In this document: piece after piece, positions 45,730 to 54,576 of the stretch
Numbering within the stretch: position 1 is the first letter of the stretch
How the letters are laid out: the number at the start of each line of letters is the position of its first letter
Program-made: the position numbers and the translations under genes
Notes under the pieces: model-generated
What the model was told of the DNA's origin: nothing
The model's input: only the letters and a program-made list of their open reading frames with translations
Databases searched by the model: none
Assembly (NCBI RefSeq): GCF_014352875.1
Contig: NZ_CP060695.1
Span: 899,501-963,500, forward strand
DNA length: 64,000 nucleotides
From: Polaribacter pectinis
GTDB lineage: Bacteria; Bacteroidota; Bacteroidia; Flavobacteriales; Flavobacteriaceae
Direction: 5' to 3'

Positions 45730-46125
45730 ATGGAAAAAGAAATAACATCACTAGCATTAGCTTTTGAATTATTGAAAATTATTGACAACAATAATTGGTT
45801 GGATATTAAATTTAAATTGAAAAACAATAAAAACGTTGTTCGTTTATATCTAAAAGACAATAGTTTAGAACCTATTTTTGGTGCTAAAGTAAAACAACCA
45901 TTTTCGGTATATCTTGGTAAGTCCTCAATAACCCTTTATTTTAGAGCAAATCAAGAATATATTACCAAAGGTATAGAAACTTTACGTCTTGATTTTAACA
46001 AACCTAATCAGCAAGAAGAATTTGGAGATTATTATGTGAGAATTACAGATATAAAAGACATCGAAAAATTAATTGATTTTATTTTTATTAAAAAGTTAAA
46101 GTTAAATTACCGTAATATCTTTTAA
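45730..46125 (+). CDS. Unrecognised 131-residue protein downstream of hsdR
   Basis: ATG 45730 opens a 131-codon frame, MEKEITSLALAFELLKIIDN onward, 70 bases after hsdR on the same strand. It is rich in K, N, I and L, has no signal peptide or membrane helix, and looks like a mixed alpha/beta cytosolic domain with a helical C-terminus (DIEKLIDFIFIKKLKLNYRN). I do not recognise the family. Its position suggests it may be co-transcribed with the restriction genes, as small accessory defence or anti-restriction-control proteins often are, but nothing in the sequence proves that. Confidence 0.65.
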   Translation: MEKEITSLALAFELLKIIDNNNWLDIKFKLKNNKNVVRLYLKDNSLEPIFGAKVKQPFSVYLGKSSITLYFRANQEYITKGIETLRLDFNKPNQQEEFGDYYVRITDIKDIEKLIDFIFIKKLKLNYRNIF

Positions 46126-46248
46126 CATAATAGCTATCGATATGATATCTGATGTTAAATGCAAACAACCAACAATACACCCATGATTTAAAGAAAGTTT
46201 TTTATTGTAATAATTCAACTAAAAGACCTTCTAAAACAACAAAAGAAT

Positions 46249-46256
46249 TATTTTTG
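46249..46256 (+). promoter_or_regulatory. TAnnTTTG promoter box, MFS gene
   Basis: TATTTTTG, perfect match, 19 bases before ATG 46276. The preceding 150 bases hold no gene I can support. Confidence 0.6.
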
Positions 46257-46275
46257 CCTTCAAATATAATTACGA

Positions 46276-47421
46276 ATGCAAGAAAGAAGTTTACAACGAA
46301 TTTCACTTTCCACTTATTTTTTACTGTCTGGTATTTGTTTTTCTTCTTGGGCATCTAGAATACCTACTATAAAAGACAATTTTAATTTTAGTGAAGAGCA
46401 ATTAGGAAACATGCTCATGATACTGCCAGCAAGTGCAGTTATTGGTATTCCGCTTTCTGGTTGGTTGGTGTCAAAATACGATAGTAGATTACCACAACAA
46501 TTTGCCTATGTGTTTTTTGCCATATCGCTTTTATTAATTGGTTTTGCAACAAGTTTGCCCTTACTTATTTTTGCCTTGTTTCTATTTGCGGTAAGTTTAA
46601 GAATCTTAAACATTTCTATAAACACACAATCTATTTCTTTACAAGAAAAATTTGAAAAACGGATTGTTGGTGCTTTTCATGGTTTATGGAGTATTGGTGG
46701 AGTAGTAGGTGTTTTATTTACCACCTTAATGCTGAAACTAAACATTTCTATACAAGTCCATTTTTTAATAGTTGCTGTATTTACATTGCTTACTATTTTT
46801 ATTGCATACCCGTATTTAATAAAAAACGACAAGGCCAAAGGAGGCAATAAATTTAAGTTAGAAAAGCCAAACAAATACATTATGCTATTAGGCTTTATGG
46901 TATTTCTTGCGGCCATTTGTGAAGGTGGTATGTACGATTGGAATGGCGTTTACTTTAAAGATGTGGTAAAAGAAGAAGTTTTTACCTACGGATATTTACT
47001 TTTTATGATTTGCATGTCTATGTATAGATTAACAATAGACAGCCTAATTGATTATTTCGGAATGAAAAAATTATATTTTTTAAGTTCCATTTTAATAATG
47101 ACTGGAGTTTCAATAGCGATATTAATTCCTGAATTCTGGCCTGCATTAATAGGGTTTTGTTTGGTAGGTATAGGAGTTTCTGGGCTGTTTCCTATGACCT
47201 TTATATTGGCAGGAAAAGCAAAAAAATATTCAACAGGAATCGTTATTTCCATCATAGGAACTTATTCTACAGTGGGCATGTTTTTAGGGCCACCTTTAAT
47301 TGGCTATTTAGCGGCGTATTTTGGTTTGCAAAAAGCGTTTATCGTATTTATAATTGGTGGGTTTCTTTTTATTCCATTAACCATCAGTGTATTCAATCAT
47401 TTAAAAAAGCATTTAGAATAA
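46276..47421 (+). CDS. MFS transporter (YbjJ-like)
   Basis: A 381-residue major facilitator protein with about twelve helices. The N-terminal SGICFSSWASRIPTIKDNFN (about 16-35) and GIPLSGWLVSKYDSRLP (about 56-72) are characteristic of the YbjJ/FucP-like branch; the second half opens near residue 205 with LLGFMVFLAAICEGGMYDWN. Substrate unknown. It has its own promoter and is followed by a nest of repeats. Confidence 0.82.
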   Translation: MQERSLQRISLSTYFLLSGICFSSWASRIPTIKDNFNFSEEQLGNMLMILPASAVIGIPLSGWLVSKYDSRLPQQFAYVFFAISLLLIGFATSLPLLIFALFLFAVSLRILNISINTQSISLQEKFEKRIVGAFHGLWSIGGVVGVLFTTLMLKLNISIQVHFLIVAVFTLLTIFIAYPYLIKNDKAKGGNKFKLEKPNKYIMLLGFMVFLAAICEGGMYDWNGVYFKDVVKEEVFTYGYLLFMICMSMYRLTIDSLIDYFGMKKLYFLSSILIMTGVSIAILIPEFWPALIGFCLVGIGVSGLFPMTFILAGKAKKYSTGIVISIIGTYSTVGMFLGPPLIGYLAAYFGLQKAFIVFIIGGFLFIPLTISVFNHLKKHLE

Positions 47422-47469
47422 TCTGTCTTTTCGAAAGAGAAACTATTATTTAGCTCATGCGTTGCGTGG

Positions 47470-47671
47470 GATTGCTTTGTTCCTCGCAATGACTTGTAAT
47501 TTTAATGGCTGGGTAGCTTTTTAAAACGCGTCATTGCGAGGCACGAAGCAATCTGTTTGTTGGGTTTTCTGCTGTTTATTTAAACTTGTTTACGGATCTT
47601 TTTACGCTCTTATGACTGTTTACTCTTATGTTCCGTACTGTTGCGTGGGATTGCTTCGTTCCTCGCGATGA
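47470..47671. repeat. Nest of dispersed-repeat fragments in a gene-free stretch
   Basis: Three copies of the TCATTGCGAGG family lie in alternating orientation: minus at 47470-47492, plus at 47531-47555, minus at 47649-47671. The two minus copies share an extra GTTGCGTGG flank. The plus copy continues for about 80 bases with similarity to the start of the 36 kb array unit (ATCTGTTTGTTGGGTTTTCT, then TTAAACTTGTTTAC). The remainder of 47422-47855 is AT-rich without a gene. Confidence 0.7.
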
Positions 47672-47813
47672 CTTGGAACATTTTTATTACAGGAAAGAAT
47701 GATAGTTTTATATATTACAATTAAATTTAATATGTTAATCAGGTGCTTTAAATAAATTTAAATCAGATAATTACAACTGTACTATAATTTATATTATGTT
47801 AAATAGAGTTTTT

Positions 47814-47841
47814 AAGAGTATATAAAATATACACTCTTTTT
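47814..47841. terminator. AT-rich hairpin near the glnB 3' end
   Basis: AAGAGTATATA / TATACACTCTT pair with one mismatch around AAA, followed by T on the plus strand. It lies 15 bases beyond the glnB stop. As a terminator for the minus-strand unit it lacks a T-run, so the assignment is weak. Confidence 0.3.
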
Positions 47842-47855
47842 AATATGGTAACCTC

Positions 47856-48197
47856 TTATTTAATAGCTTCTATACCTCTAGTTCTTGTTCTTATTCTTAT
47901 AGCGTCTTCTACATGGTAAACAAAAATCTTACCATCGCCAACCAAGCCTTCAGATGCGTTATCTAGAATAACATCTAAACAAGTTTCTAAATTAGCGTCA
48001 CTAACCACACAAATAATCATGATTCGTGTTTTCATGATCATCGATTGTTCTGTACCACGATAACGTTCTGTATACGTTTTTTGCAAACCAGTTCCCTTTA
48101 CAGGAATTACTGTGTTACAAGGAATTCCTGCAGCTTTTAAACCTAATTGAACTGCTTTTAATTTTGAGGGTCTTATAATTGCTTCTATTTTTTTCAT
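47856..48197 (-). CDS. glnB: Nitrogen regulatory protein PII
   Basis: A 113-residue PII trimer-forming signal protein with KGTGLQKTYTERYRG at the base of the T-loop (Q39 for 2-oxoglutarate is kept) and GDGKIFVYHVEDAIRIRT at the C-terminal ATP site. Residue 51, the tyrosine uridylylated in enterobacterial GlnB/GlnK, is glutamine here (RGTEQSM), so that switch should be absent. It follows amt by 30 bases; PII of this arrangement normally plugs the ammonium channel according to ATP/ADP and 2-oxoglutarate. Confidence 0.92.
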   Translation of the reverse strand: MKKIEAIIRPSKLKAVQLGLKAAGIPCNTVIPVKGTGLQKTYTERYRGTEQSMIMKTRIMIICVVSDANLETCLDVILDNASEGLVGDGKIFVYHVEDAIRIRTRTRGIEAIK

Positions 48198-48227
48198 GTT
48201 GTTCGTTTGTCTAAATTAATTAAAAAA

Positions 48228-49484
48228 TTACTCAAAAGTTGAATATGCTTCAACACCAAATGAAACGGCATCTATTCCTGCAGATTCTTCCTGTTTAGAG
48301 ATTCTAATTCCGATTGTTTTCTGTAAGATTTTCATCAAAATAAACGTAACCGTAAAAGAAAAAGCGCCAATTACAAATACACCCAAGGCTTGTGTACCTA
48401 GCATGGCTGCTCCACCTCCAAAGAATAAACCTCCTTCTGTGGCAAATAAACCAACAGCCAAAGCACCAAATAAACCGTTAACACCATGTACAGCAATAGC
48501 TCCCACAGGATCATCAATCTTTAATTTATCAATATATAAAACGGCAACATCTACCAAAACACCTGCAATTAAACCAATAATAATGGCAGCATTGGCATCT
48601 ACTACATTACAACCTGCTGTTATGGCAACCAAACCAGCCAAAACACCATTAATGGTCATGGTAATATCTATTTGTCCGTATCTAAAATACGTATAAAACA
48701 TGGTAGCCATCCCTCCTGCTGCAGATGCTAAAAAGGTATTGGTAGCAACGGTTCCAATCAGTTCCCAATTACCAACGGCACCTAAAGTGGAACCTGGATT
48801 AAAGGCAAACCAACCAAACCATAAAATAAAGGCACCAACGGCCGCTAAAGGTAAATTATGACCAGGAATCGCATTTGCTTCTCCATTGGCTTGGTACTTA
48901 CCTATTCTTGGGCCTAATACAATGGCTGCTGCTAACGCTGCAAAACCTCCCATGGCATGTACGGCTGCAGAACCTGCAAAATCGTTAAAACCTCTTACAG
49001 CTAACCATCCATTAGGGTTCCAAACCCAGTTGGCAACAAGTGGGTACATTATGGTACAAAACACCACCACAAAGATGGCATAACTCCACATTTTCATTCT
49101 TTCTGCAACGGCACCAGATACAATAGAAATAGATGCAATGGCAAAACCTAATTGAATGAACCAAAATAATTTATTAGAAACGGTTAATCCTAACCCTAAA
49201 TCTTCTGTAGTAATACCAACATCAAAAGCAAACCATCCGTTTGAATTTCCGTAAGCAATACCAAAGCCAACAGCATAAAATGCAAGTCCACCAAAGACCA
49301 CATCTATAATTACTTTGGCAATAATACTCATGGCATTTTTAGATCTTACAAAACCTGCTTCTAATAAGGCAAAACCACCTTCCATAAAAAAGATAATGGC
49401 TGCACAGAGCGCTACCCAAATGGTATCTATGGCGCTAATAAGTTCTGGTTGTGTTACTGTTTGGGTTGAAATTGTTGAAAACAT
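48228..49484 (-). CDS. amt: Ammonium transporter (Amt family)
   Basis: A 418-residue channel with about eleven helices. The twin pore histidines lie in GSAAVHAMGGFAAL (about 171-184) and GAIAVHGVNGLFGAL (about 326-340), and the periplasmic recruitment region and FMEGGFALLEAGFVRSKNA (about 34-52) are intact. It imports ammonium/ammonia. Operon order amt-glnB is conserved across bacteria, and expression under nitrogen limitation is expected from that context. No perfect TAnnTTTG box is visible upstream, so an alternative sigma factor or activator is possible. Confidence 0.95.
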   Translation of the reverse strand: MFSTISTQTVTQPELISAIDTIWVALCAAIIFFMEGGFALLEAGFVRSKNAMSIIAKVIIDVVFGGLAFYAVGFGIAYGNSNGWFAFDVGITTEDLGLGLTVSNKLFWFIQLGFAIASISIVSGAVAERMKMWSYAIFVVVFCTIMYPLVANWVWNPNGWLAVRGFNDFAGSAAVHAMGGFAALAAAIVLGPRIGKYQANGEANAIPGHNLPLAAVGAFILWFGWFAFNPGSTLGAVGNWELIGTVATNTFLASAAGGMATMFYTYFRYGQIDITMTINGVLAGLVAITAGCNVVDANAAIIIGLIAGVLVDVAVLYIDKLKIDDPVGAIAVHGVNGLFGALAVGLFATEGGLFFGGGAAMLGTQALGVFVIGAFSFTVTFILMKILQKTIGIRISKQEESAGIDAVSFGVEAYSTFE

Positions 49485-49653
49485 ACGTATATTTTAATGC
49501 TATTTTAAGTTTTTTAAATATACTATGCTTGTTAGAAAAAGTCTGTTTAAATAAAATAAAAATAAACCCCATAAAATGCTAATATTTATGAATATAGGAT
49601 TTATAAAGCCTTAAAATGTGATATACTCAAATAAAGGTATTTCTAAAATCGGA

Positions 49654-50466
49654 TTACATATTTTGTGTATAAAAGTTATAATCCTTTAACACTGTATCTA
49701 TAAAATCTTTATCGCTGTTGTGTTTAGAAATAATACCTGTAACTTCTAATATTTTAGTGCGCAGTTTTATAAGTGTCTTATAATCATCAAATTTGGCAGC
49801 GTTTTTAAAGGTTTCTTTAATAATTCGTGCATCGTTATCAGACAATTTGATAACATTTGGATACGTAGGTACATATTCATTAGAAAGATTTTCTAATATG
49901 GTTTCAGAGAACTTAACTTCGTCTTTTAAATAAATAACAACGGTATTTGCTATAATATCTCCAAAACGTTGGTTTTTATTGGTGAAAACAATTAACAGGA
50001 ACCCTAATAATTTGCCAAATAAAAATAAAAGCCACAACAATTCTTCTCTACCATCTAAACCTAAAGATGCCACATAAACAAAGATGAGCATAAAGAGGTT
50101 AAAGTCTACAATACGCAGAAACCAACGCATTACATAATCTGTAATAGAAGGTTTAAAACCATCTACATTAATAACTTTTATTTTCATGAACTTCTTACCA
50201 ATGGTTTGTCCGTTCATTAAAATCTCTGAATACAAAGAATAGAACGTTATGGGTAAAAAGATTAGAATATCGATGGCTTTTAGCGTCCAATTATCATCAC
50301 CAAAGGCAGCCTGAATAAGTGTAAAGTTGAAAACTTTAATTACAAAATACAGATATGCAAATTTTAAGATGTTGTCTATTATAAATGCTAGCAGTCTTTG
50401 CCCAACGTTTGCAAGGGCAAAATTAATGTTTACATTTTGTGCAGTTTTAATTTGCAGTCTTTTCAT
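49654..50466 (-). CDS. RDD-family membrane protein
   Basis: 270 residues from ATG 50466: MKRLQIKTAQNVNINFALAN leads into an RDD domain (about 20-170) with VGQRLLAFIIDN (R and D of the family name), FITFYSLYSEILMNGQTIGKK-like and KNQRFGDIIANTVVIYL segments and about four helices, then a soluble C-terminal tail of ~85 residues. A longer frame reaches 50607, but it would overlap the divergent spoIIM-like gene. Function unknown. It is divergent by 22 bases from the membrane-protein/MoxR cluster and belongs to the same conserved locus. Confidence 0.8.
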   Translation of the reverse strand: MKRLQIKTAQNVNINFALANVGQRLLAFIIDNILKFAYLYFVIKVFNFTLIQAAFGDDNWTLKAIDILIFLPITFYSLYSEILMNGQTIGKKFMKIKVINVDGFKPSITDYVMRWFLRIVDFNLFMLIFVYVASLGLDGREELLWLLFLFGKLLGFLLIVFTNKNQRFGDIIANTVVIYLKDEVKFSETILENLSNEYVPTYPNVIKLSDNDARIIKETFKNAAKFDDYKTLIKLRTKILEVTGIISKHNSDKDFIDTVLKDYNFYTQNM

Positions 50467-50488
50467 ACAATGTTTAAATTCGCTCTTA

Positions 50489-51454
50489 ATGAGAGAGGTC
50501 GCTTTTATAAAGCAAAATAAAGAAAAATGGCTCGAATTCGAACAAGGATTTACAAATAAAGAGAAAAAAAGTCCAGATGACATCGCCAATCTGCATATCA
50601 AGATCATGAACGACCTTGTATATGCACAAACGTATTACCCAAAAAGTAAAGTTACAGTATACCTAAATAAGCTTGCCAAGACGAGTTTTGATAAGGTATA
50701 TCATTCTAAAAGAAAAGACAAGAACCCACTACTCTACTTCTTTTTTGACCAAGTACCACTACTCTGCTACAAATACAAAAAATACATTTACCTCTCGTTT
50801 ATTGTTTTCTTTTGTTGTTTTTTTATAGGACTGCTCTCTACTTTTAATGATGATGCTTTTGCGCGTCAGATTTTAGGAAACAATTATGTAGACACTACTT
50901 TAGAAAACATAGAAAGTGGCGATGCTATGGCAATTTACAAAGGCGGAAGTAACTGGGGAACCTTTATAGGAATTTACGATAACAACCAAAGAGTGGGTTT
51001 AAACATGTTTTTATCAGGACTTTTTTTGGGAATAGGAACTGCTTTCTATATTATTTACAATGCCATTATGGTAGCCGTTTTTCAAGCATTCTTTTATCAG
51101 CATAATAGCTTTTTTGATAGTATTAAAGGAATCTGGATTCACGGAACCTACGAAATCTTTAGCATGATTATAGAAGCAGCTGCGGGTTATATTATTGGTG
51201 CTAGTATTTTATTTCCAGGAACGTTAAAACGAATTCAGTCATTTAAAATAGGCATTAGAGAAGCTTTTTATATCTTTATTAGTACCATTCCGTTTACCTT
51301 AGTGGCTGCAATTTTAGAAGGCTACATTACGCGTTATTCTAATATAATGCCTACCATACTCTGTTTTTTAATTATTGGTGTTAGTTTAATATCTATTAGT
51401 TATTATTATTTAATTCTGCCATTTAAAGTGGCAAGAAAACATCAATTAAGATAA
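50489..51454 (+). CDS. SpoIIM-like (stage II sporulation protein M family) membrane protein
   Basis: 321 residues from ATG 50489: MREVAFIKQNKEKWLEFEQG opens a ~100-residue cytosolic region (KTSFDKVYHSKRKDKNP), then about six membrane helices including IGTAFYIIYNAIMVAVFQAF and a HGTYEIFSMIIEAAAGYIIG segment typical of SpoIIM-like proteins. An in-frame ATG at 50327 exists, but that extension is antisense to the RDD gene. The cell does not sporulate, so the role is something else. It overlaps the DUF4129-like gene by one base (TAATG). Confidence 0.82.
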   Translation: MREVAFIKQNKEKWLEFEQGFTNKEKKSPDDIANLHIKIMNDLVYAQTYYPKSKVTVYLNKLAKTSFDKVYHSKRKDKNPLLYFFFDQVPLLCYKYKKYIYLSFIVFFCCFFIGLLSTFNDDAFARQILGNNYVDTTLENIESGDAMAIYKGGSNWGTFIGIYDNNQRVGLNMFLSGLFLGIGTAFYIIYNAIMVAVFQAFFYQHNSFFDSIKGIWIHGTYEIFSMIIEAAAGYIIGASILFPGTLKRIQSFKIGIREAFYIFISTIPFTLVAAILEGYITRYSNIMPTILCFLIIGVSLISISYYYLILPFKVARKHQLR

Positions 51455-52161
51455 TGAGAAACCTATTCTTTTGTTTTTTTCTGATGTTTGCTACCCTCAC
51501 CATATTTTCTCAAGAAGAAAAGACAGAAATTATTGAAATAGCTAGCGATACCATTGTTTATAATAAAAACACCGATTTTGTTGCTAAAAGAACATTTAAA
51601 GACAATTTAAAGGAAAAGTACACAGATAAAGAGTTTACGTATACAGAAAGTGTAGAAGAAAAAAAGACTTCTCCTAATGACAGTGCTTTACTGTTAGCTT
51701 TTATGGCTTTTATGACCAATGTTTTTCCTTATTTGTTAGGAGGAATCATCATCTTTATCATTCTAAAAACCTTTTTAGGAACCGAAGTTGGCTTTTGGAA
51801 CTTTAAGAAAAACAAGAAAATTACTTCAGAAAAACTAGTTTTTGAAGATGAAGACATTCACGAAGTAGATTTAGAGGCTTTATTAAAAGATGCCATTGCC
51901 AAACAAGAATATAGGTTGGCAATACGTTACTATTATTTGTCCGTTTTAAAAGCGCTTTCTACTAAAAAGTTGATTGATTATCATAAAGACAAAACCAATT
52001 CAGAATACCTTTTCGAGATTGAAAATACAGAGACTAGAAAACAGTTTTCTTATCTGTCATACGTCTATTCTTATGTTTGGTATGGAGAATTTCCTGTGGA
52101 CGCAAGTAAATTTCATGCGGTAGAACACAAGTACAAATCCTTTTTAAAATCGAATATTTGA
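51454..52161 (+). CDS. DUF4129-like membrane protein
   Basis: A 235-residue protein with a signal-like N-terminus (FFCFFLMFATLTIFSQ, about 5-20), one membrane helix near 78-102 (FMTNVFPYLLGGIIIFIIL) and a cytosolic C-terminal half with AIRYYYLSVLKALSTKKLI and YSYVWYGEFPVD, matching DUF4129. It overlaps the DUF4350 gene by four bases (TTGA). In this locus it probably works with the SpoIIM-like and DUF4350 proteins as a membrane complex (inference). Confidence 0.75.
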   Translation: MRNLFFCFFLMFATLTIFSQEEKTEIIEIASDTIVYNKNTDFVAKRTFKDNLKEKYTDKEFTYTESVEEKKTSPNDSALLLAFMAFMTNVFPYLLGGIIIFIILKTFLGTEVGFWNFKKNKKITSEKLVFEDEDIHEVDLEALLKDAIAKQEYRLAIRYYYLSVLKALSTKKLIDYHKDKTNSEYLFEIENTETRKQFSYLSYVYSYVWYGEFPVDASKFHAVEHKYKSFLKSNI

Positions 52162-53366
52162 AAAGATTTATAAACATAAAAACACTTGCCTTTTTATTGG
52201 TTCTATTGCAGTTGGTGAGCTGTAATGAAACCAATTGGAATGAAAACTACAAAGAGAAAGAGAAAAGTCCGTTTGGTAATTATATAATCTATAACGAAGC
52301 AACAACGCTGTTAGAAACCGAAAAAGTAGTTTTATTAAACGAAAATATATACGACTACTTATTTCATAATTATAATGAAAGAGCAGATTATGGAAGCTAT
52401 ATCTGTATAAAAAATAGTGCCTACAAACTTACAGATGATGGAATTGACAATCTGTTAAGGTTTATACACAATGGAAATGATGCATTTATAGCAGTAAATT
52501 ATTTTAGCGATTCTTTAAAAGAAAAGCTTGGTTTTACTACAAACAACTTAGACAAAAACGCATCTACAGTTGCAGAATTAAGAGAACTAAAAGGAGAATT
52601 TACTTTAGAAAACAACCAATTTGCAAATAAAACGTATAATTTTGATAGGAATATTCGCAGACATTATTTTCTAGAGTATAATGAAAACAGCACAATTGTA
52701 TTAGGAACCACAAAAATAGATGGCGAACAAGTACCTAATTTTATTAAAGTTTATCATGGTAAAGGAGCTCTGTATTTACACACCAACCCTGTTGTTTTTA
52801 CCAATTATAATATGCTAAATGGCAAGGAGGCCTATGCAGCAAATGTACTTTCTTACGTGTCTAATAAAAGTATTTTATGGGACCCACATATAAAATCGAG
52901 CAAGTTTGCCAATAAAAAAGACGATAATAATTCCGTTTTTAAATTCTTTTTAGAACACAAAACACTTACTTGGTTTTTATTTGTTTCATTAGCGGGAGTA
53001 TTGCTTTTTATGCTTTTTAATGCAAGAAGAAAACAACGTCCTATTCCTATAAAAGAACCTTTAAAAAATACAACCGTGGCATTTACACAAACCATTGCCA
53101 ATTTGTATTTAAAAGAGCAAGATCATAAGAATTTAGTGGATAAGAAAATAGCCTTTTTCCTAGAAAAAGTAAGAACAAAATATTTAATTAATACAGCTAG
53201 TTTAAATAGCAGTTTTATAGAAAAATTAGCAGCAAAATCTGGAAATGAACTGCAAAAAACAAAGTACTTAATACATACAATTATTGCTTTAAATAAGAAA
53301 GACGATTGTTCTGAAGAAGAGCTAATTGTATTGCATAAAATGATAGATAATTTCTTTAACAAATAG
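52158..53366 (+). CDS. DUF4350-like lipoprotein/membrane protein
   Basis: 402 residues starting at TTG 52158. A hydrophobic N-terminus ends with a lipobox, LVSC-N (about 20-24). A predicted extracytoplasmic domain (about 30-260) follows, then a membrane helix (TWFLFVSLAGVLLFMLF, about 273-289) and a cytosolic tail beginning NARRKQRPIPIKEPL. Having both a lipobox and an internal helix is unusual; one of them may be misread. It lies two bases before the MoxR gene, within a tightly packed operon. Confidence 0.72.
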   Translation: MKRFINIKTLAFLLVLLQLVSCNETNWNENYKEKEKSPFGNYIIYNEATTLLETEKVVLLNENIYDYLFHNYNERADYGSYICIKNSAYKLTDDGIDNLLRFIHNGNDAFIAVNYFSDSLKEKLGFTTNNLDKNASTVAELRELKGEFTLENNQFANKTYNFDRNIRRHYFLEYNENSTIVLGTTKIDGEQVPNFIKVYHGKGALYLHTNPVVFTNYNMLNGKEAYAANVLSYVSNKSILWDPHIKSSKFANKKDDNNSVFKFFLEHKTLTWFLFVSLAGVLLFMLFNARRKQRPIPIKEPLKNTTVAFTQTIANLYLKEQDHKNLVDKKIAFFLEKVRTKYLINTASLNSSFIEKLAAKSGNELQKTKYLIHTIIALNKKDDCSEEELIVLHKMIDNFFNK

Positions 53367-53368
53367 AT

Positions 53369-54373
53369 ATGGAAACAGAAAACAACGAACAAACATCAGA
53401 AAATATTGAGTTTACAAACAGAATAGATTTGTCTGAATTACAAGAAAGTGTTTTTAAAATAAAACAACAGTTACAAAAGGTAATTGTAGGACAAAAAGAC
53501 ATGATGGATTTGTTAATTGTATCGCTTTTAGCAAACGGACATGTTTTAATTGAGGGAGTTCCTGGAGTCGCAAAAACAATTACAGCAAAATTACTGTCTA
53601 GAACTATTGATGTCGATTTTAGTAGAATTCAGTTTACGCCAGATTTAATGCCTTCAGATATTTTGGGAACCTCTGTTTATAATTTACAAACATCGGAATT
53701 TGAGTTTAAGAAAGGCCCTATTTTCTCGAACATGATCCTTATTGATGAAATTAACAGAGCGCCAGCAAAAACACAAGCTGCCATGTTTGAAGTTATGGAA
53801 GAAAAACAGGTTACTATAGATGGTAATACCTATAAAATGGAAGAACCATTTGTAGTTTTAGCAACACAAAACCCAATTGAGCAAGAAGGAACTTACAGAT
53901 TGCCAGAAGCACAATTAGATCGTTTTCTATTCAAAATAAATATCGATTATCCGAATGCTGAAGAAGAATTAGAAATTATAATGCGAGAACAAGCATTAGA
54001 AGATACTACCAAAATAGGTAAGATTGAACAAGTAATAAAAGGATCTAAAATTATCGAATTTAGAAGTTTGATAAAGAAAATAAGCATCGAACAAAACTTG
54101 CTAAAATACATTGCAAATATTGTAGTAAACACACGTTCTAATTCCTTTTTATATTTAGGCGCTTCACCAAGAGCAAGTATTGCCATTTTAAGCGCTTCTA
54201 AAGCCTTTGCAGCAATTGAAGGAAGAGATTTTGTGACTCCAGAAGATATTAAAAGAGCAACAATCCCTGTTTTACAACACAGAGTAATTGTAACACCAGA
54301 AAGAGAAATGGAAGGTTTAACCAGCAAACAAATTATTGAACAAATTATTGAAGCTGTGGAGATCCCTAGGTAA
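53369..54373 (+). CDS. MoxR-family AAA+ ATPase
   Basis: A 334-residue AAA+ ATPase with Walker A GVPGVAKT (about 64-71), Walker B LIDEINRAPAKTQ (about 125-137), sensor ATQNPIEQEGTYRLPEAQLD (about 168-187) and a C-terminal helical lid. MoxR ATPases act as chaperone-like activators of partner proteins, often with a DUF58 protein that follows, as here (203 bases downstream). They are cytosolic. Confidence 0.92.
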   Translation: METENNEQTSENIEFTNRIDLSELQESVFKIKQQLQKVIVGQKDMMDLLIVSLLANGHVLIEGVPGVAKTITAKLLSRTIDVDFSRIQFTPDLMPSDILGTSVYNLQTSEFEFKKGPIFSNMILIDEINRAPAKTQAAMFEVMEEKQVTIDGNTYKMEEPFVVLATQNPIEQEGTYRLPEAQLDRFLFKINIDYPNAEEELEIIMREQALEDTTKIGKIEQVIKGSKIIEFRSLIKKISIEQNLLKYIANIVVNTRSNSFLYLGASPRASIAILSASKAFAAIEGRDFVTPEDIKRATIPVLQHRVIVTPEREMEGLTSKQIIEQIIEAVEIPR

Positions 54374-54415
54374 AATTAGTTGGCAGTGTTCAGTCAGCGG
54401 TTTACAGTCTGTGTG

Positions 54416-54440
54416 TCATTGCGAGGCACGAAGCAATCTC
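54416..54440 (+). repeat. Dispersed TCATTGCGAGG repeat between moxR and DUF58
   Basis: TCATTGCGAGGcACGAAGCAATCTC, a near-perfect member of the family. It lies in a 203-base gap that also contains several CAGT-containing short repeats and A/T-rich ACAATTAAACA repeats. Confidence 0.75.
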
Positions 54441-54576
54441 ACTTTCAGATAAACAGTCATACACTCAAACAATTAAACAATTATACTGTAAAATAAGTCA
54501 ACAGTTACGGTCGCAGTTTGCAGTCAGACATTTAAACAATTAAACAGTTACACAATTACACAAATAATTATTTTTC

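Noticed and set aside
46152..46358. 68-codon frame before the YbjJ-like gene
   Set aside because: It overlaps the start of the MFS gene in another frame and covers its promoter box.
50327..50488. Longer N-terminus for the SpoIIM-like protein
   Set aside because: It is antisense to the RDD coding sequence, and the natural start is ATG 50489 with a family-like N-terminus.
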